Shown here: positions 36,433-45,240 of the stretch, piece by piece
How positions within the stretch are numbered: the stretch's first letter is position 1
Layout: the number at the start of each line of letters is the position of its first letter
Assembly: GCA_963708245.1 (NCBI GenBank)
Contig: OY970201.1
Span: forward strand, 3,968,001-4,032,000
Source of the DNA: CAVYXK01 sp963708245
GTDB lineage: Bacteria > Pseudomonadota > Alphaproteobacteria > Acetobacterales > Acetobacteraceae
Direction: 5' to 3'
Length of the DNA stretch: 64,000 bases
Notes under the pieces: model-generated
Seen by the model: the letters and a program-made list of their open reading frames with translations, nothing else
Databases searched by the model: none
What the model was told of the DNA's origin: nothing
Made by a program: the position numbers and the translations under genes

Positions 36433-37674
36433 CTACGGCAGCGGGGCGGGATGCGGGTCGGCGCGGCGCAACAACGCCGGCAGCGGCATGCGTTTCATGC
36501 CGATCCACAGTGGCAGCAGCGCATAGTCATGCACCGGCTTCAGCACATAGTAGGCCGGGAACAAGGCGTCCGGCAGGCGAAGGGTCTGGAAATGTCCTTC
36601 GCGCGGGGTGCATAGCGATGCGGCGATATAGCGAGCGCGATCTACGGCCCGCTCCCGCATGCCAAGGCGCAGGCGCGATACCTGATAGATGTTTGACTCC
36701 GGCGGCAACCGCGACGCGGACCCGGTTGCGCTGACTAGGCGGTGCAGCAACGTCCCGGCAACGGCGGTGGCGCAATCGGCACCTGCCGCCCCGGTCAGCG
36801 GCGTCGCCAGCGCGAACACGGCCGCCAGCATCGCAACTGCAACCAGAACGATCTGCCGCAGGTGCTGCCGCGTCGCCGCGGAGAGCACCTTCTCCCAATC
36901 GAGCTGCGGGTGGACGGCGACAAAGGCCGCGAGATCGGCGAGCCATTTCAGGCGCGCCCATTCCTCCTTGAAGCCGTGCACGCACAGAATCAGGAACTCG
37001 TCCTCGGGCGCCAGGGTGCGCAACGTTACGCCGCCGGCCTGGCGTAGCGTCGCGCCTCGCCACAGCGCATCGTGATTGATGGCGAGGCCGAGCGTGGCCG
37101 GCGCCAGCGCCCAATGCGGCTCGATGGCGAACCCGCCGTCATCGCGATGGACGATGAACTGCCCTGCGTAGTTCGCCTTGGCGCGAAGCTGACGCGGCGA
37201 CAGAGGCGCGGTCACCGGATAGCGGCACCGCGCTAGCACTTCCAGCGCGGTTGCAATGCTGCTGCGCGGGATCAGGAAGTCGATGTCCCTGCTCGGCCGG
37301 GCACCAAGGTCGCCGTAAACGCGCTGGCATAGCCAGGCGCCCTTCAGCGGTATCGTCGGCACCGACGCTTCGGCCAGCGCAGCGTTCAGCCGCAAGTACT
37401 CGGCGAAGGCGGCGGCATTGCGTTCCGCGGTGACGCTGGCGTGGCGGCGCAGCGCGTCGGCGATCGGCGGCGGCACCGCGCCAGCACGGCCGGCGACGAT
37501 GGCGCGATGCAACAGGCCGCCAACATTGTGCGCCAGCGCCAGCGTGACCAAATCGATCCAATCGGTGCTCTCGCCGGCGTCCGGCTGGACGGCGCTGGCA
37601 TCCGGCAACCCAGCGCTGGTCAGTGCGGCAACCTTACGCAGCGCCGCATGGCGGCACCAGTCGTCCTGCATCAC
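36433..37674 (-). CDS. nucleotidyltransferase-family protein (NTP_transf_5) of the peptide/glycosyltransferase cluster
   Basis: A 413-residue protein of the uncharacterised nucleotidyltransferase family. The core is VPTIPLKGAWLCQRVYGDLGARPSRDIDFLI, with the paired Asp of the active site in RDIDFLI, followed by a HWALAP block and helical repeats. Homologues accompany HprK-like kinases and PqqD proteins in predicted peptide-modification loci, including that of the lasso peptide paeninodin. Its start overlaps the stop of the upstream glycosyltransferase gene (ATGA at 37671-37674). It is the last gene of the peptide operon. Confidence 0.75.
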   Translation of the reverse strand: MMQDDWCRHAALRKVAALTSAGLPDASAVQPDAGESTDWIDLVTLALAHNVGGLLHRAIVAGRAGAVPPPIADALRRHASVTAERNAAAFAEYLRLNAALAEASVPTIPLKGAWLCQRVYGDLGARPSRDIDFLIPRSSIATALEVLARCRYPVTAPLSPRQLRAKANYAGQFIVHRDDGGFAIEPHWALAPATLGLAINHDALWRGATLRQAGGVTLRTLAPEDEFLILCVHGFKEEWARLKWLADLAAFVAVHPQLDWEKVLSAATRQHLRQIVLVAVAMLAAVFALATPLTGAAGADCATAVAGTLLHRLVSATGSASRLPPESNIYQVSRLRLGMRERAVDRARYIAASLCTPREGHFQTLRLPDALFPAYYVLKPVHDYALLPLWIGMKRMPLPALLRRADPHPAPLP

Positions 37675-38783
37675 GCGCGTGCCTCAGCAAGCAGGCGCTT
37701 GGCACGGAACGCCGGCTCGGACGGCGCGAGAGCAGCGGCGCGGCCAAACCAGAACGCGCTGTCGGCGTAGCGCGCGTCGCGGAACGCTGCCTCGGCCAGT
37801 TCGGCCAATGCCCAGCCGCCAAACATGCGCCGGTCGTATGCCATTGGGTGCAGCAGGCAGTCCCCATCCACCGCGGCCAGTGATTCGAAGATCGGCTGTG
37901 CCGCCGAGAAATCGCCTGCGGCGAGACGCGCCTTGCCGCGCAGCCAGCGCAACATCCAGTTGTCGGGATCGAGCGTCGCCGCAACGGTGAGCATCTCGCT
38001 GGGATCCTCGCCGCGCGTCAATTGCAGCTTCGCCAGTTCCAGCGCGCACATGGTCCGCGCCACCCGACCGGCCGGCGTGCCTTCGGGCAGGTTCGCTCCG
38101 GTCGTCCATTCGGCTTCGGCGTCCGCTGCACGGCCAAGGTCGCGATACACCGCACCGAGGTGCCAGCGCAGATAGGGACGCACAGGATCTACCGCGATCT
38201 GCTTCAGCAAGAGCCGCAAGTTGCGATCGAGCTTATGCGACTGGTCGCCGTCGTAGCCGATGTGGTCAAGGGCAAGGCGGCTGCTGCCGATGGTGCCTTC
38301 CCCTGCGGCAACGAGCCGATCCAGGTCGCCGAGGAAGGTCTCGTGCATCGCCCCGTGGAACCGGATCCGCGGATCGCGCCGAAGCAGCCGATGTTCAGGA
38401 TAGGCGGTAAACCCTGTTCTTGGAGTGAAATAAACAGTGGCGGCCAGTAAATGCGGATCGGCAAGATCGGCCCGAATCCGGGCGCGGTCGCAGGGACGCG
38501 CCCGTTCGTCGGCGTCAATGTAAAGCAGCCAGTCGCAGGTCGCTTGCTCGATCGCGGCGTTACGGGCGGCGGAAAAATCGTCGCACCAAGCGAAGTCGGA
38601 CACGCACGCGCCAAAGCCGCGGGCCATTTCCCGCGTTTCGTCGGTCGACCCGGTGTCAACCACAACGATCTCGTCAGCAAGCGACGCGATGGACGCCAGA
38701 CAGGCGCCAATCCGCGACGCTTCGTTGCGCGTTATGAGGGTAGCGGTGAGCGAAGCCTTGCCGGTTGGTGTCTCAACCGCCAA
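37671..38783 (-). CDS. family 2 glycosyltransferase with C-terminal helical repeats
   Basis: A roughly 370-residue protein: GT-A domain (SLTATLITRNEASRIGACLASI, IVVVDTGSTDETREMA, and the metal-binding LLYIDADER) followed by TPR-like helices to the C-terminus. GT2 enzymes of this type, resembling SPS/Alg5-like transferases, move sugars from nucleotide donors. The start is set at TTG 38783, 10 bp after the peptide stop, because the ATG at 38885 would overlap most of the peptide gene. Start confidence is low; family confidence is high. Confidence 0.75.
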   Translation of the reverse strand: MAVETPTGKASLTATLITRNEASRIGACLASIASLADEIVVVDTGSTDETREMARGFGACVSDFAWCDDFSAARNAAIEQATCDWLLYIDADERARPCDRARIRADLADPHLLAATVYFTPRTGFTAYPEHRLLRRDPRIRFHGAMHETFLGDLDRLVAAGEGTIGSSRLALDHIGYDGDQSHKLDRNLRLLLKQIAVDPVRPYLRWHLGAVYRDLGRAADAEAEWTTGANLPEGTPAGRVARTMCALELAKLQLTRGEDPSEMLTVAATLDPDNWMLRWLRGKARLAAGDFSAAQPIFESLAAVDGDCLLHPMAYDRRMFGGWALAELAEAAFRDARYADSAFWFGRAAALAPSEPAFRAKRLLAEARA

Positions 38784-38793
38784 GGTTGTGGCT

Positions 38794-38973
38794 TCAATCG
38801 GGTTGCGTGATGTTCGACGAGTAGGCGTGTGCCTCATGCACCGAGAGGCCGCCCATCGCGAACGTCGCCACGATCGGTGCGGCAAAAGCTGTCTTCACCA
38901 GGATGTTGCGCAGCGCGGTACGCCGGTCGATGGCGACGTTCTCCAACACGCTGTCGATCTCGCTGTCGTTCAT
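38794..38973 (-). CDS. short Tat-signal-like peptide, candidate precursor of a modified peptide
   Basis: A 59-residue peptide (ATG 38973; a GTG lies just before it). It has an acidic N-terminus (NDSEIDSVLENVAI), a twin-arginine start DRRTALRN, a hydrophobic helix (FAAPIVATFAMGGLSV) and an AHA cleavage-like site, leaving a tail of nine residues, YSSNITQPD. The tail carries an N-I-T sequon and two serines. It is followed by a glycosyltransferase and a nucleotidyltransferase, and preceded by an unusual operator array and an HprK-like kinase gene. It is likely to be the substrate of the cluster; no peptide family is assigned. Confidence 0.6.
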   Translation of the reverse strand: MNDSEIDSVLENVAIDRRTALRNILVKTAFAAPIVATFAMGGLSVHEAHAYSSNITQPD

Positions 38974-39152
38974 CACCCCCCCAATACAACCACATTCTGA
39001 ACGATAATCGCTCAGAAATCATTGGGTCAAGCGCTTGTTGGGATGGAGGGGCAGAACCGTGCGAAAATGTACGGTAAGAAACGTGAACGCGGACTGAATT
39101 CCTACAATTTCATGCCCCGGATGCCATATTCGTTTCGGGTCGGCACAAAGTG

Positions 39153-39379
39153 CCGGATTATTGCGTGCAATCATTGCGTGCAACCTGGAATGGACGGCAT
39201 TTCCCCGCCTGGCCGGGCGTATTGCACGCAATAATCCGGGGTCTAACGCGGGCGACTGTCTGCCTATCGCCCTAACGCGGGGGATGACATTGCGTGCAAT
39301 ACAAGCGGCCGAGGGATCGCGCGCGGCATTTGGCCACCGAAATCATCCGACGCCACTCCGACCATGAAATTGCGTGCAA
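39153..39379. promoter_or_regulatory. array of five TTGCGTGCAA motifs with a 19-bp inverted repeat, before the peptide gene
   Basis: The 10-mer TTGCGTGCAA occurs at 39161-39170, 39174-39183, 39290-39299 and 39370-39379, and in reverse orientation at 39222-39231. Two copies lie within a perfect 19-bp inverted repeat, CCGGATTATTGCGTGCAAT (39153-39171) and its complement at 39221-39239. The array fills the gap between the kinase stop (39414) and the peptide start (38973). It could be an operator for a dimeric regulator. The large palindrome could instead form a hairpin or be a small mobile repeat. Confidence 0.65.
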
Positions 39380-39413
39380 GACGCTACCGTACGATTTCGC
39401 ACGCTTGGGCCTC

Positions 39414-40199
39414 CTACCCCTTGTTATCAGATGCTGCCAAAAGAATCGGTCGCAGCGCGGCGGATGCCGACGCAAGGTTGCCAATGGTCAATATCGCCGT
39501 CTCGGCGTGGTCGACCGTCGCGCACAGATCGGCCAGCCAATCCCGCCGGCCGGACAGCGGTGGCGTGGATTGCGCGACGACCCGGCGCACCATCTCGACC
39601 TTGCCGCAGCGGTCCAGGCTGCTTTGGCCGCCGTGGTTGGGCTCCAGATAGATTGCCGCCGCGACCGGCGCCGGCTCGATTCGCCAGGGACGGCCAAGCA
39701 CCAACGGATCTGTCGCGATTAGCCGCCCCTGCCCGGGCGCGTGGACGAAAGGCGCGTGCCGCGATTGCTCTGCCAGCGCCGGCAACAGCACCATCGAGCC
39801 AAAGCGGAGATAGAACCGCCGGGGAAACGTCACCGCCGCGCCATGGCGAAGCAGCACCAGCTCGTCGCCGAGAACGTCGTAGCCCTGCAGCATCAGATGC
39901 GCCGCCAGGGTGGACTTGCCGGCAAGCTTGTCACCCACCAGCAGGACCAAACCACCCTTGCCGCGGGCGCTCGCGGCATGGATGCGAGTATGCTCGGGCA
40001 TGTTCGCCATGGCCCGGTCGTGCAAGCGAGCGAACAGCGTCTCATACGCGACCGCCAGGCTGAGCTCGTACTCGTCCTCCTGGCCGCCGCCGCTGAGACG
40101 ATATTCCTCGCCCGTCCAGGTGACGTCAATTCGGCATCGCTCCACGACCGGCACGTCTTGCTCCGCCTCCTGCACGACATAGGGCAGGCGTTCCAGCAA
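39414..40199 (-). CDS. HprK-related kinase
   Basis: A 261-residue HprK-like P-loop kinase with Walker A GDKLAGKSTLAAHLML and the following VLGDELVLLR, the DE pair typical of HprK relatives. Kinases of this group sit beside PqqD proteins in the predicted HPr-rel-A system. Homology-like sequence (KIRILATEFTVVTDRPELLERL) extends upstream to about 40261, directly next to the PqqD stop, but no ATG/GTG/TTG opens it there; TTG 40199 is the first usable start. It may phosphorylate the cluster's peptide, by analogy with the kinase of the paeninodin cluster. Confidence 0.7.
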   Translation of the reverse strand: MLERLPYVVQEAEQDVPVVERCRIDVTWTGEEYRLSGGGQEDEYELSLAVAYETLFARLHDRAMANMPEHTRIHAASARGKGGLVLLVGDKLAGKSTLAAHLMLQGYDVLGDELVLLRHGAAVTFPRRFYLRFGSMVLLPALAEQSRHAPFVHAPGQGRLIATDPLVLGRPWRIEPAPVAAAIYLEPNHGGQSSLDRCGKVEMVRRVVAQSTPPLSGRRDWLADLCATVDHAETAILTIGNLASASAALRPILLAASDNKG

Positions 40200-40261
40200 T
40201 TCCGGCCGGTCGGTGACGACGGTGAACTCGGTCGCCAGAATCCTAATCTTCTGCGACGCGT

Positions 40262-40531
40262 TCAGCGGATCAGCTCCTGCTTTCGCAACGTCTGCAGGCA
40301 GGCGGCGATCTCCTCGGTCGGTGCCGTTGGCAGGTCATAGGCCCGCCGCATCAGCTCGGCCAGTTCGGACTCGCGATTGCGACCGTTGCACAGTTCCAGC
40401 ACGAAGGCAGCGGTGTGGTTGAGGTAGTGCACCCGGTCATGGCTTGGTTGGTACACCACGAAGCCGTCGTCCACCACATTGATCTCCAACCCCTCGGTCC
40501 GCGTCGGCATCGCATCGGTCATGTCGGCCAT
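40262..40531 (-). CDS. PqqD-family peptide-binding protein
   Basis: An 89-residue PqqD-like protein: INVVDDGFVVYQPSHDRVHYLNHTAAFVLELCNG, then a C-terminal winged-helix portion (ESELAELMRRAY, EEIAACLQTLRKQEL). PqqD proteins are recognition elements that present a leader peptide to modifying enzymes. The ATG directly follows the stop of the GT4 gene (TAGATG) and the HprK-like frame resumes at its own stop, so the three genes form one transcript. It is the most direct hint that the locus handles a ribosomal peptide. Confidence 0.75.
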   Translation of the reverse strand: MADMTDAMPTRTEGLEINVVDDGFVVYQPSHDRVHYLNHTAAFVLELCNGRNRESELAELMRRAYDLPTAPTEEIAACLQTLRKQELIR

Positions 40532-41797
40532 CTACCGCACATCGAGTTCCAGACCGGCATAAATGCCTGCCAAGCGGGCGTGAACGCAAGCGGGTGTGAA
40601 GTGTCGACGCAGCAATGCCAAGGCTTCGGCGGCCAGCCGCCGCGCCAGCTCGGGGTTGCGATGCAGGCGCTCGCAGGCGCAGGCCATCGTCTCAGCATCG
40701 TCGGCACGGAGATAATGTTGCTCGTGTACCAGGCCCAGGCCGGCGGCGCCGGTCCCGCTAGCGACGACCGGAACGCCATGCGCGAAGGCTTCCAGGACCT
40801 TGATGCGGGTGCCACCGCCGGCGCGCAACGGGACCACGGCAATGTCGGCGGCTGCATACCATGGCCGCAGGTCCTCGACCTGTCCGGCCAGCCGCAGGCC
40901 GGCCCTTGCGGCGCAGCTTGTCAGGCCCGGTGAGGCCCTCGGCCCGACCACGTCGATCTGCGCCGTGACGTTGTGCCGCGCCAGCACCGGTACGACGGCG
41001 TCAGCCAGATAGCGAACGGCACCCGCATTCGGCGGATAATCGAGCGTGCCGACGAACAACAGGCGCAGCGGCCCGTCGCGCCGCGGCCGGCCCAGCGCGG
41101 GCGGATCGGGCAAGGGACAAGCATTCGGCAGCACCGCAAAGCGGGCGCCAGGATGCACCAGTGCCAGGCGCTCCGCATCGTCGTCAGAGCATGTCAGCAC
41201 GCGGTCGAAGCGCGGCAGCAGCCGCGCCGCCAGCATGTCGTACTTGCCGGCCTCGGCGCGTTCGACGCCCGCCGCTACGGCGTCGCCGGCGGCATCGTGC
41301 AAGTCCGCGAGCCCGCGGCGCGTGCTGCCTTCGTCGTCGTCCAGGTCAAGGATCGCCGCCGGCCTCGCCGCCAACGGCGCCAGCCACTCGTGTTCCACGA
41401 AAGGTGCGAGATAGAGCCGCATCAGGTGCACCGCACTCGGCGGATCAGGACCCAGCCACTGCCGCAACCGATCGGCCGCGCGCTGCGTGCAGAACCGACT
41501 GAGCCAGGGCCGGGGATAAGCGAGCATCTGGCGCGCACGTTCGCCCGGGTCGCGCACGCGCGAGATCATTTTTGCGTGGGCGTCGGCGCAATCCGACAAA
41601 TCCAGCAAGCCGATGCGGCGGGCGTGCCGGGTCACGAATGGCGGCGGCTCGCGCGGCCCACCGGCAACGGGGCAGACGAACAAGTCGACATCCCAGTGGC
41701 GTGCCAGCCCCGCCAAGACAAGTCCGGCACGCATGGCTAGGCCGTTGCCGCCGGCTTGCGGCATGATCGGCGTCAACAGGACGATGCTGGGCTTCAT
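40532..41797 (-). CDS. GT4-type glycosyltransferase
   Basis: A 421-residue GT-B glycosyltransferase. The N-terminal Rossmann domain opens with LLTPIMPQAGGNGLAMRAG; the C-terminal donor-binding domain has LLFVGTLDYPPNAGAVRYLADAV, ADIAVVPLRAGGGTRIKVLEAFAHGVPVV, the usual GT4 E-x7-E region. It would transfer a sugar from an NDP donor, with retention. It is preceded (16 bp) by the Anp1-type gene and followed without gap by pqqD. Glycan or peptide could be the acceptor. Confidence 0.85.
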   Translation of the reverse strand: MKPSIVLLTPIMPQAGGNGLAMRAGLVLAGLARHWDVDLFVCPVAGGPREPPPFVTRHARRIGLLDLSDCADAHAKMISRVRDPGERARQMLAYPRPWLSRFCTQRAADRLRQWLGPDPPSAVHLMRLYLAPFVEHEWLAPLAARPAAILDLDDDEGSTRRGLADLHDAAGDAVAAGVERAEAGKYDMLAARLLPRFDRVLTCSDDDAERLALVHPGARFAVLPNACPLPDPPALGRPRRDGPLRLLFVGTLDYPPNAGAVRYLADAVVPVLARHNVTAQIDVVGPRASPGLTSCAARAGLRLAGQVEDLRPWYAAADIAVVPLRAGGGTRIKVLEAFAHGVPVVASGTGAAGLGLVHEQHYLRADDAETMACACERLHRNPELARRLAAEALALLRRHFTPACVHARLAGIYAGLELDVR

Positions 41798-41813
41798 GGC
41801 GCAGGCCGCCCGA

Positions 41814-42614
41814 TCATTCCGTCTTGCTGGCGTGGCGCACTTCCAGGTTTGGCATCCCCCAGCACTGATATCCCATGTCGGCAGCCATCAGGCCGAGCCC
41901 TTCAGTCTCGATCTCGCCATTCAATCCCGAGCCCCACGGGCCCGGGCGGCGCATCGCGCGATGCTCGCGGCCATAAAGATAGGGCGGGAACATCAGCCCG
42001 TCGCGATGCAGGTCGGCCCGGATCAGCAGTACCGTGCCGCCGACGCTGTCCAGCCGCACCAGGTCCTCACCGCCCCGCAGGTCCTCCAGCAGCACGCGGC
42101 CATTGTCGCGCCAGCCGTTGCGATCGAAGGTGGTGCCGCCGGGAACGGTGACGCAATGCGGATGCACGATGTCGCGCCCGCCTGCGAGCAATCGCTGGAT
42201 CAGGTCGGGCGGCGTCTCCACCACGTCGACGTCCAGCCACAACACCCAGTCCTCGTCGTCAAGGGCACGCGCGAGCAAGTGGTTGCGCGACTTGGCAAGA
42301 ATGCGGCGGCGGCTGATCTGGAACGCAAGCGCCCAGCGCGGCAAACCTGGCGGCATGCGGAACCCGAAATGCCGTTGCCACAGACCGCTGCGCCGGTAGC
42401 GATCCCCGCATGCCGCCAGGCGGGCGCGCAATTGGTCAAACGTATCGTCGTCGCTGTCGCTTTCCAGGAACGCCAGCGAGATCTGCTTCGGCGGATAGGT
42501 AAGGCTGCTGAGATTGGCAAAATAGCCGTCGAGGTAGCGCGCCGCATTCTTCACCGGCGTGGCGATGAGAACAGTACCGCGCACACCAGTCGGCGACGGC
42601 GCTGTTGCACTCAT
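41814..42614 (-). CDS. Anp1-like glycosyltransferase (GT62-type)
   Basis: A 266-residue GT-A protein of the Anp1 type: VLIATPVKNAARYLDGYF at the N-terminus, a FLESDSDDDTFD stretch, RNHLLARALDDEDWVLWLDVDVVETPP (metal-binding DVDV) and DSVGGTVLLIRADLHRDGLMFPP. Anp1 proteins are best known as fungal mannan polymerase subunits; bacterial relatives are less well studied. It overlaps the upstream mannosyltransferase-like gene by 4 nt (ATGA). No signal peptide. Intact. Confidence 0.8.
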   Translation of the reverse strand: MSATAPSPTGVRGTVLIATPVKNAARYLDGYFANLSSLTYPPKQISLAFLESDSDDDTFDQLRARLAACGDRYRRSGLWQRHFGFRMPPGLPRWALAFQISRRRILAKSRNHLLARALDDEDWVLWLDVDVVETPPDLIQRLLAGGRDIVHPHCVTVPGGTTFDRNGWRDNGRVLLEDLRGGEDLVRLDSVGGTVLLIRADLHRDGLMFPPYLYGREHRAMRRPGPWGSGLNGEIETEGLGLMAADMGYQCWGMPNLEVRHASKTE

Positions 42615-44125
42615 TGCTTCGGGAGGGGTTCATAGAGAGTGGTCATAATCGCCCCGTGATGGCGCCAGCCTGTGCCGCGCCCGTGGCGTGGCGCACCGTC
42701 ATCGCAGCGTTCGAGCGCCATGGTCGCAAGCCGGACGCGAGCCCCGTCTGCCGTCGACGCAACGTCCTCCAGGTACCGGCGACCTGCCGGATCCAGGCCC
42801 GCGACAGTCGCCAGCGTGGTTGCGTAAGCGTCGATCAGGTCGGACCGGGCCGACATCCGCGATCCGGCAGTCAGCACACGGTCAAGCACCGCCAGGACGT
42901 CGGCCGTTCCCGCGGCAACGGCGCCGTCGCTTGCCGCGGAGCCGGCATGGAGCTCGACCTGGAACCGGCCGCCGGTGCCGCGCCAGGAGCCGTCTGCGTG
43001 ATGCGCTAGCGCGCATTGTTCCATCCCGTTGCCGACGATGTGGAGCATCAGGCCGGTCGGGCCGTCGCTGACGAACCAGTAGCGATGGTCGGAACCAGCG
43101 GCAGGGCCGATGCGATGCTGATCCAGGAGTTCGGTGCCGATCTCGTGCGAGGAAACCCAGACGATGCGGACGTGGCAGGTTCGGATCAACTCCCGTTCCC
43201 AGGCGCGTGCAGCGGCCGACCGCTCCGGCGGATTGAACACCCAGCCGTCCCACAGGGTTCGCAGTTCGGACAGAAGGGTGAAGCATTGCTCCTCCCACCG
43301 GAAGGCTTCGACGCGCGGATTGGTACCGTACAGTAGCCACTTGGCCCCGTTCCGGTGTTGGAACATCAGCCGGCCGTCCGGCGCGCTTTGGCACAGCGTA
43401 TGCTCCAGCAATCTCGGCCGGTGCCCGACCAGGTGATAGAGCGTCTCGGTCAGCCGCCAGCCGAGATAGAAAGCGTCCTTGTCGCCGAAGATGATGTTCT
43501 CGAAGTTGACATGGCGCTGATTGACCCAGTCTGCGAGGCCAAGGGCACGCCAACAGCGAGCCTTGTCGAGCACGAGCTGGCCCGATTCGAACGACGGCCC
43601 CCTGTCGGGGGTAAGGCCGGTGACGTCCCAGATCGCGTTGCCCGCCCGAAAGCGCACGATATCGGGCCAGAACAAGGCGCCGGTCTGCTGGTAGGCGGGA
43701 TCGTCGAACAATGGGCTCGGATCCCGCACCGGCACGTTGTCGGCATCGAGCAGCAGCACTTCGCGGAACCGGCTGTGCAGCAGGGCGTAGGTCTTGAGCT
43801 GCCAGCCGCCGAGCGCGGCGACCGGGTGGCGGCGTGCGACCTCGAAGGCATCCACCGTCTCGGCGTCCAGCTCCTGCAGCAAGCCGCGCATCGGCGGCCC
43901 AAGTTCTTCGGGGCCGAGATGCCAGACCTCGATCGGCATAGTGCAGCCCAGGTGACGCCGCAGCAGTGCTATCGCCACCCAGGCGCAGGTAAACAATCGC
44001 GCGCCGCCGGCGCAGATGATGATGCCGCGGCCGGCGAACCGCCCATCCGGATAGACCGGCTGGTGGGCCGCGGCGTCCCGCAGCCGGTCTGGCAGCGGTA
44101 GGTCGGGGATGCTCGGTGCCTCCAT
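42611..44125 (-). CDS. Mnn1/alpha-mannosyltransferase-like glycosyltransferase
   Basis: A roughly 504-residue protein. Residues 20-270 resemble the putative alpha-mannosyltransferase family related to fungal Mnn1: GIIICAGGARLFTCAWVAIALLR, VWHLGPEEL, LLHSRFREVLLLDADNVPVRDP (metal site DADN), FWPDIVRF, FESGQLVLDKARCW, NIIFGDKDAFYLGW. The remaining 230 residues have no recognised domain. ATG 44125 opens the recognisable part; the frame is open further upstream into a broken transporter, which I treat as a separate remnant. First gene of the glycosyltransferase-PqqD-kinase unit. Confidence 0.7.
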   Translation of the reverse strand: MEAPSIPDLPLPDRLRDAAAHQPVYPDGRFAGRGIIICAGGARLFTCAWVAIALLRRHLGCTMPIEVWHLGPEELGPPMRGLLQELDAETVDAFEVARRHPVAALGGWQLKTYALLHSRFREVLLLDADNVPVRDPSPLFDDPAYQQTGALFWPDIVRFRAGNAIWDVTGLTPDRGPSFESGQLVLDKARCWRALGLADWVNQRHVNFENIIFGDKDAFYLGWRLTETLYHLVGHRPRLLEHTLCQSAPDGRLMFQHRNGAKWLLYGTNPRVEAFRWEEQCFTLLSELRTLWDGWVFNPPERSAAARAWERELIRTCHVRIVWVSSHEIGTELLDQHRIGPAAGSDHRYWFVSDGPTGLMLHIVGNGMEQCALAHHADGSWRGTGGRFQVELHAGSAASDGAVAAGTADVLAVLDRVLTAGSRMSARSDLIDAYATTLATVAGLDPAGRRYLEDVASTADGARVRLATMALERCDDGAPRHGRGTGWRHHGAIMTTLYEPLPKQ

Positions 44126-44392
44126 CGTTGGTTCGGCGCTCTGACTTGCTCTCAGGTCCGTGACTAACACGGGCCGCGGCAGCGACGGAAGCAAATCGAG
44201 GTCCCACTGCTCGCCCCGACATGGCCGGGCTTGCCCCACCCGGGCGTGCGCGAACCTTTCGCCACCGGCATCAGCCTTTCGTTCATCTTTCCGGTGTATG
44301 CAGGCCGGGAACCGCTGTGCAGAGCCGCATGAGCGTCGCACCGATTGCTCCGCTCGCCGACACCAACTTCTCCTCGAGCAGATAAACCAAAT

Positions 44393-45037
44393 TGGTGCCG
44401 GCGGTGCCTGCCAACTCGCAGCTGCGATCGGCAGCGCGACGACGCTTGGCACCACATGCTGAATCAGCACGATCGAGGTGGCGCTATCACGTTGCGCCTG
44501 CCTACGCAGCATCAGGTTGTTCGTCGCATATGTCACCGTCGAGCCGGACGCGGCGGCGATGTCGATCATGTCGCCGCTCAGCGCCAACTGACCGACGATC
44601 GAGTTCCATGCAATCACACCCACGCCGCAAAGGCCCAGCAACACGGCACTGAGGGCGCTCCTGCGCAGCCGCTCGCCCAGCACGAACGCCGCCATCAATG
44701 CCAACATCAGCGGCGCGAGGTAGCTCAGCGTGGGCGCCTCGGCTAACGGCAGCCGGCGCAGCGCGGTGAAGAACAGCAGCGTGGACGCAACGTTCAGCAC
44801 GCCGCGCGGCGCGTTCGCTTTCCATGATGAGAGCGTGGGCCATCCCGCTCGCACGCGCCACATCGCCAGCAGCACGACGCCGAACGCGAAGCGCGTCGCC
44901 ACCAGCTCGATCGTAGGCAGGCTGTGAGACAGCGCCTTAACGATCGCGTCCATGGTAATGAAGAGCAGAATGGCGGTCGTCGCGACCATGAAGGGTATGG
45001 CGGGACGAGGGCTCTCGGTCGCGTCAGTAGCCTGCAT
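44393..45037 (-). pseudogene. EamA/DMT-family transporter, C-terminally truncated
   Basis: From ATG 45037 about 215 residues match a drug/metabolite transporter (PFMVATTAILLFITMDAIVKALS, ATRFAFGVVLLAMWR, LRRLPLAEAPTLSYLAPLMLALMA, LGERLRRSALSAVLLGLCGVGVI), giving seven or so of the usual ten helices. After PIAAASWQAPPAP the similarity stops and the frame runs into the glycosyltransferase through about 270 bp of unrelated DNA. It marks a junction on the upstream side of the glycosyltransferase cluster. Confidence 0.7.
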
Positions 45038-45240
45038 TAGGCCGTTTTTCGGGAAACCTTGAACACCCCATGGTGACGCCATGCCTGACGTCAATGCGAA
45101 ACGGCAGCGCGCACTGCGCACCGCATTCACCGACTATCGAGCGTGGCAAGCACGCCATCTGCAGCTCCAATCTCGGGTTGTAAACTGTCCCGATTTTGAT
45201 CATGATGGGGACAGTTCAACAGACCGGGTCCAGGAATCCT

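Noticed and set aside
39153..39379. Possible CRISPR array
   Set aside because: Repeats are 10 bp, occur in both orientations and have irregular spacing (3 to 70 bp); no cas genes are nearby.
36433..40531. Lasso-peptide cluster
   Set aside because: PqqD, kinase and nucleotidyltransferase fit, but no asparagine-synthetase-like cyclase or transglutaminase-like protease is present and the peptide has no lasso core features.
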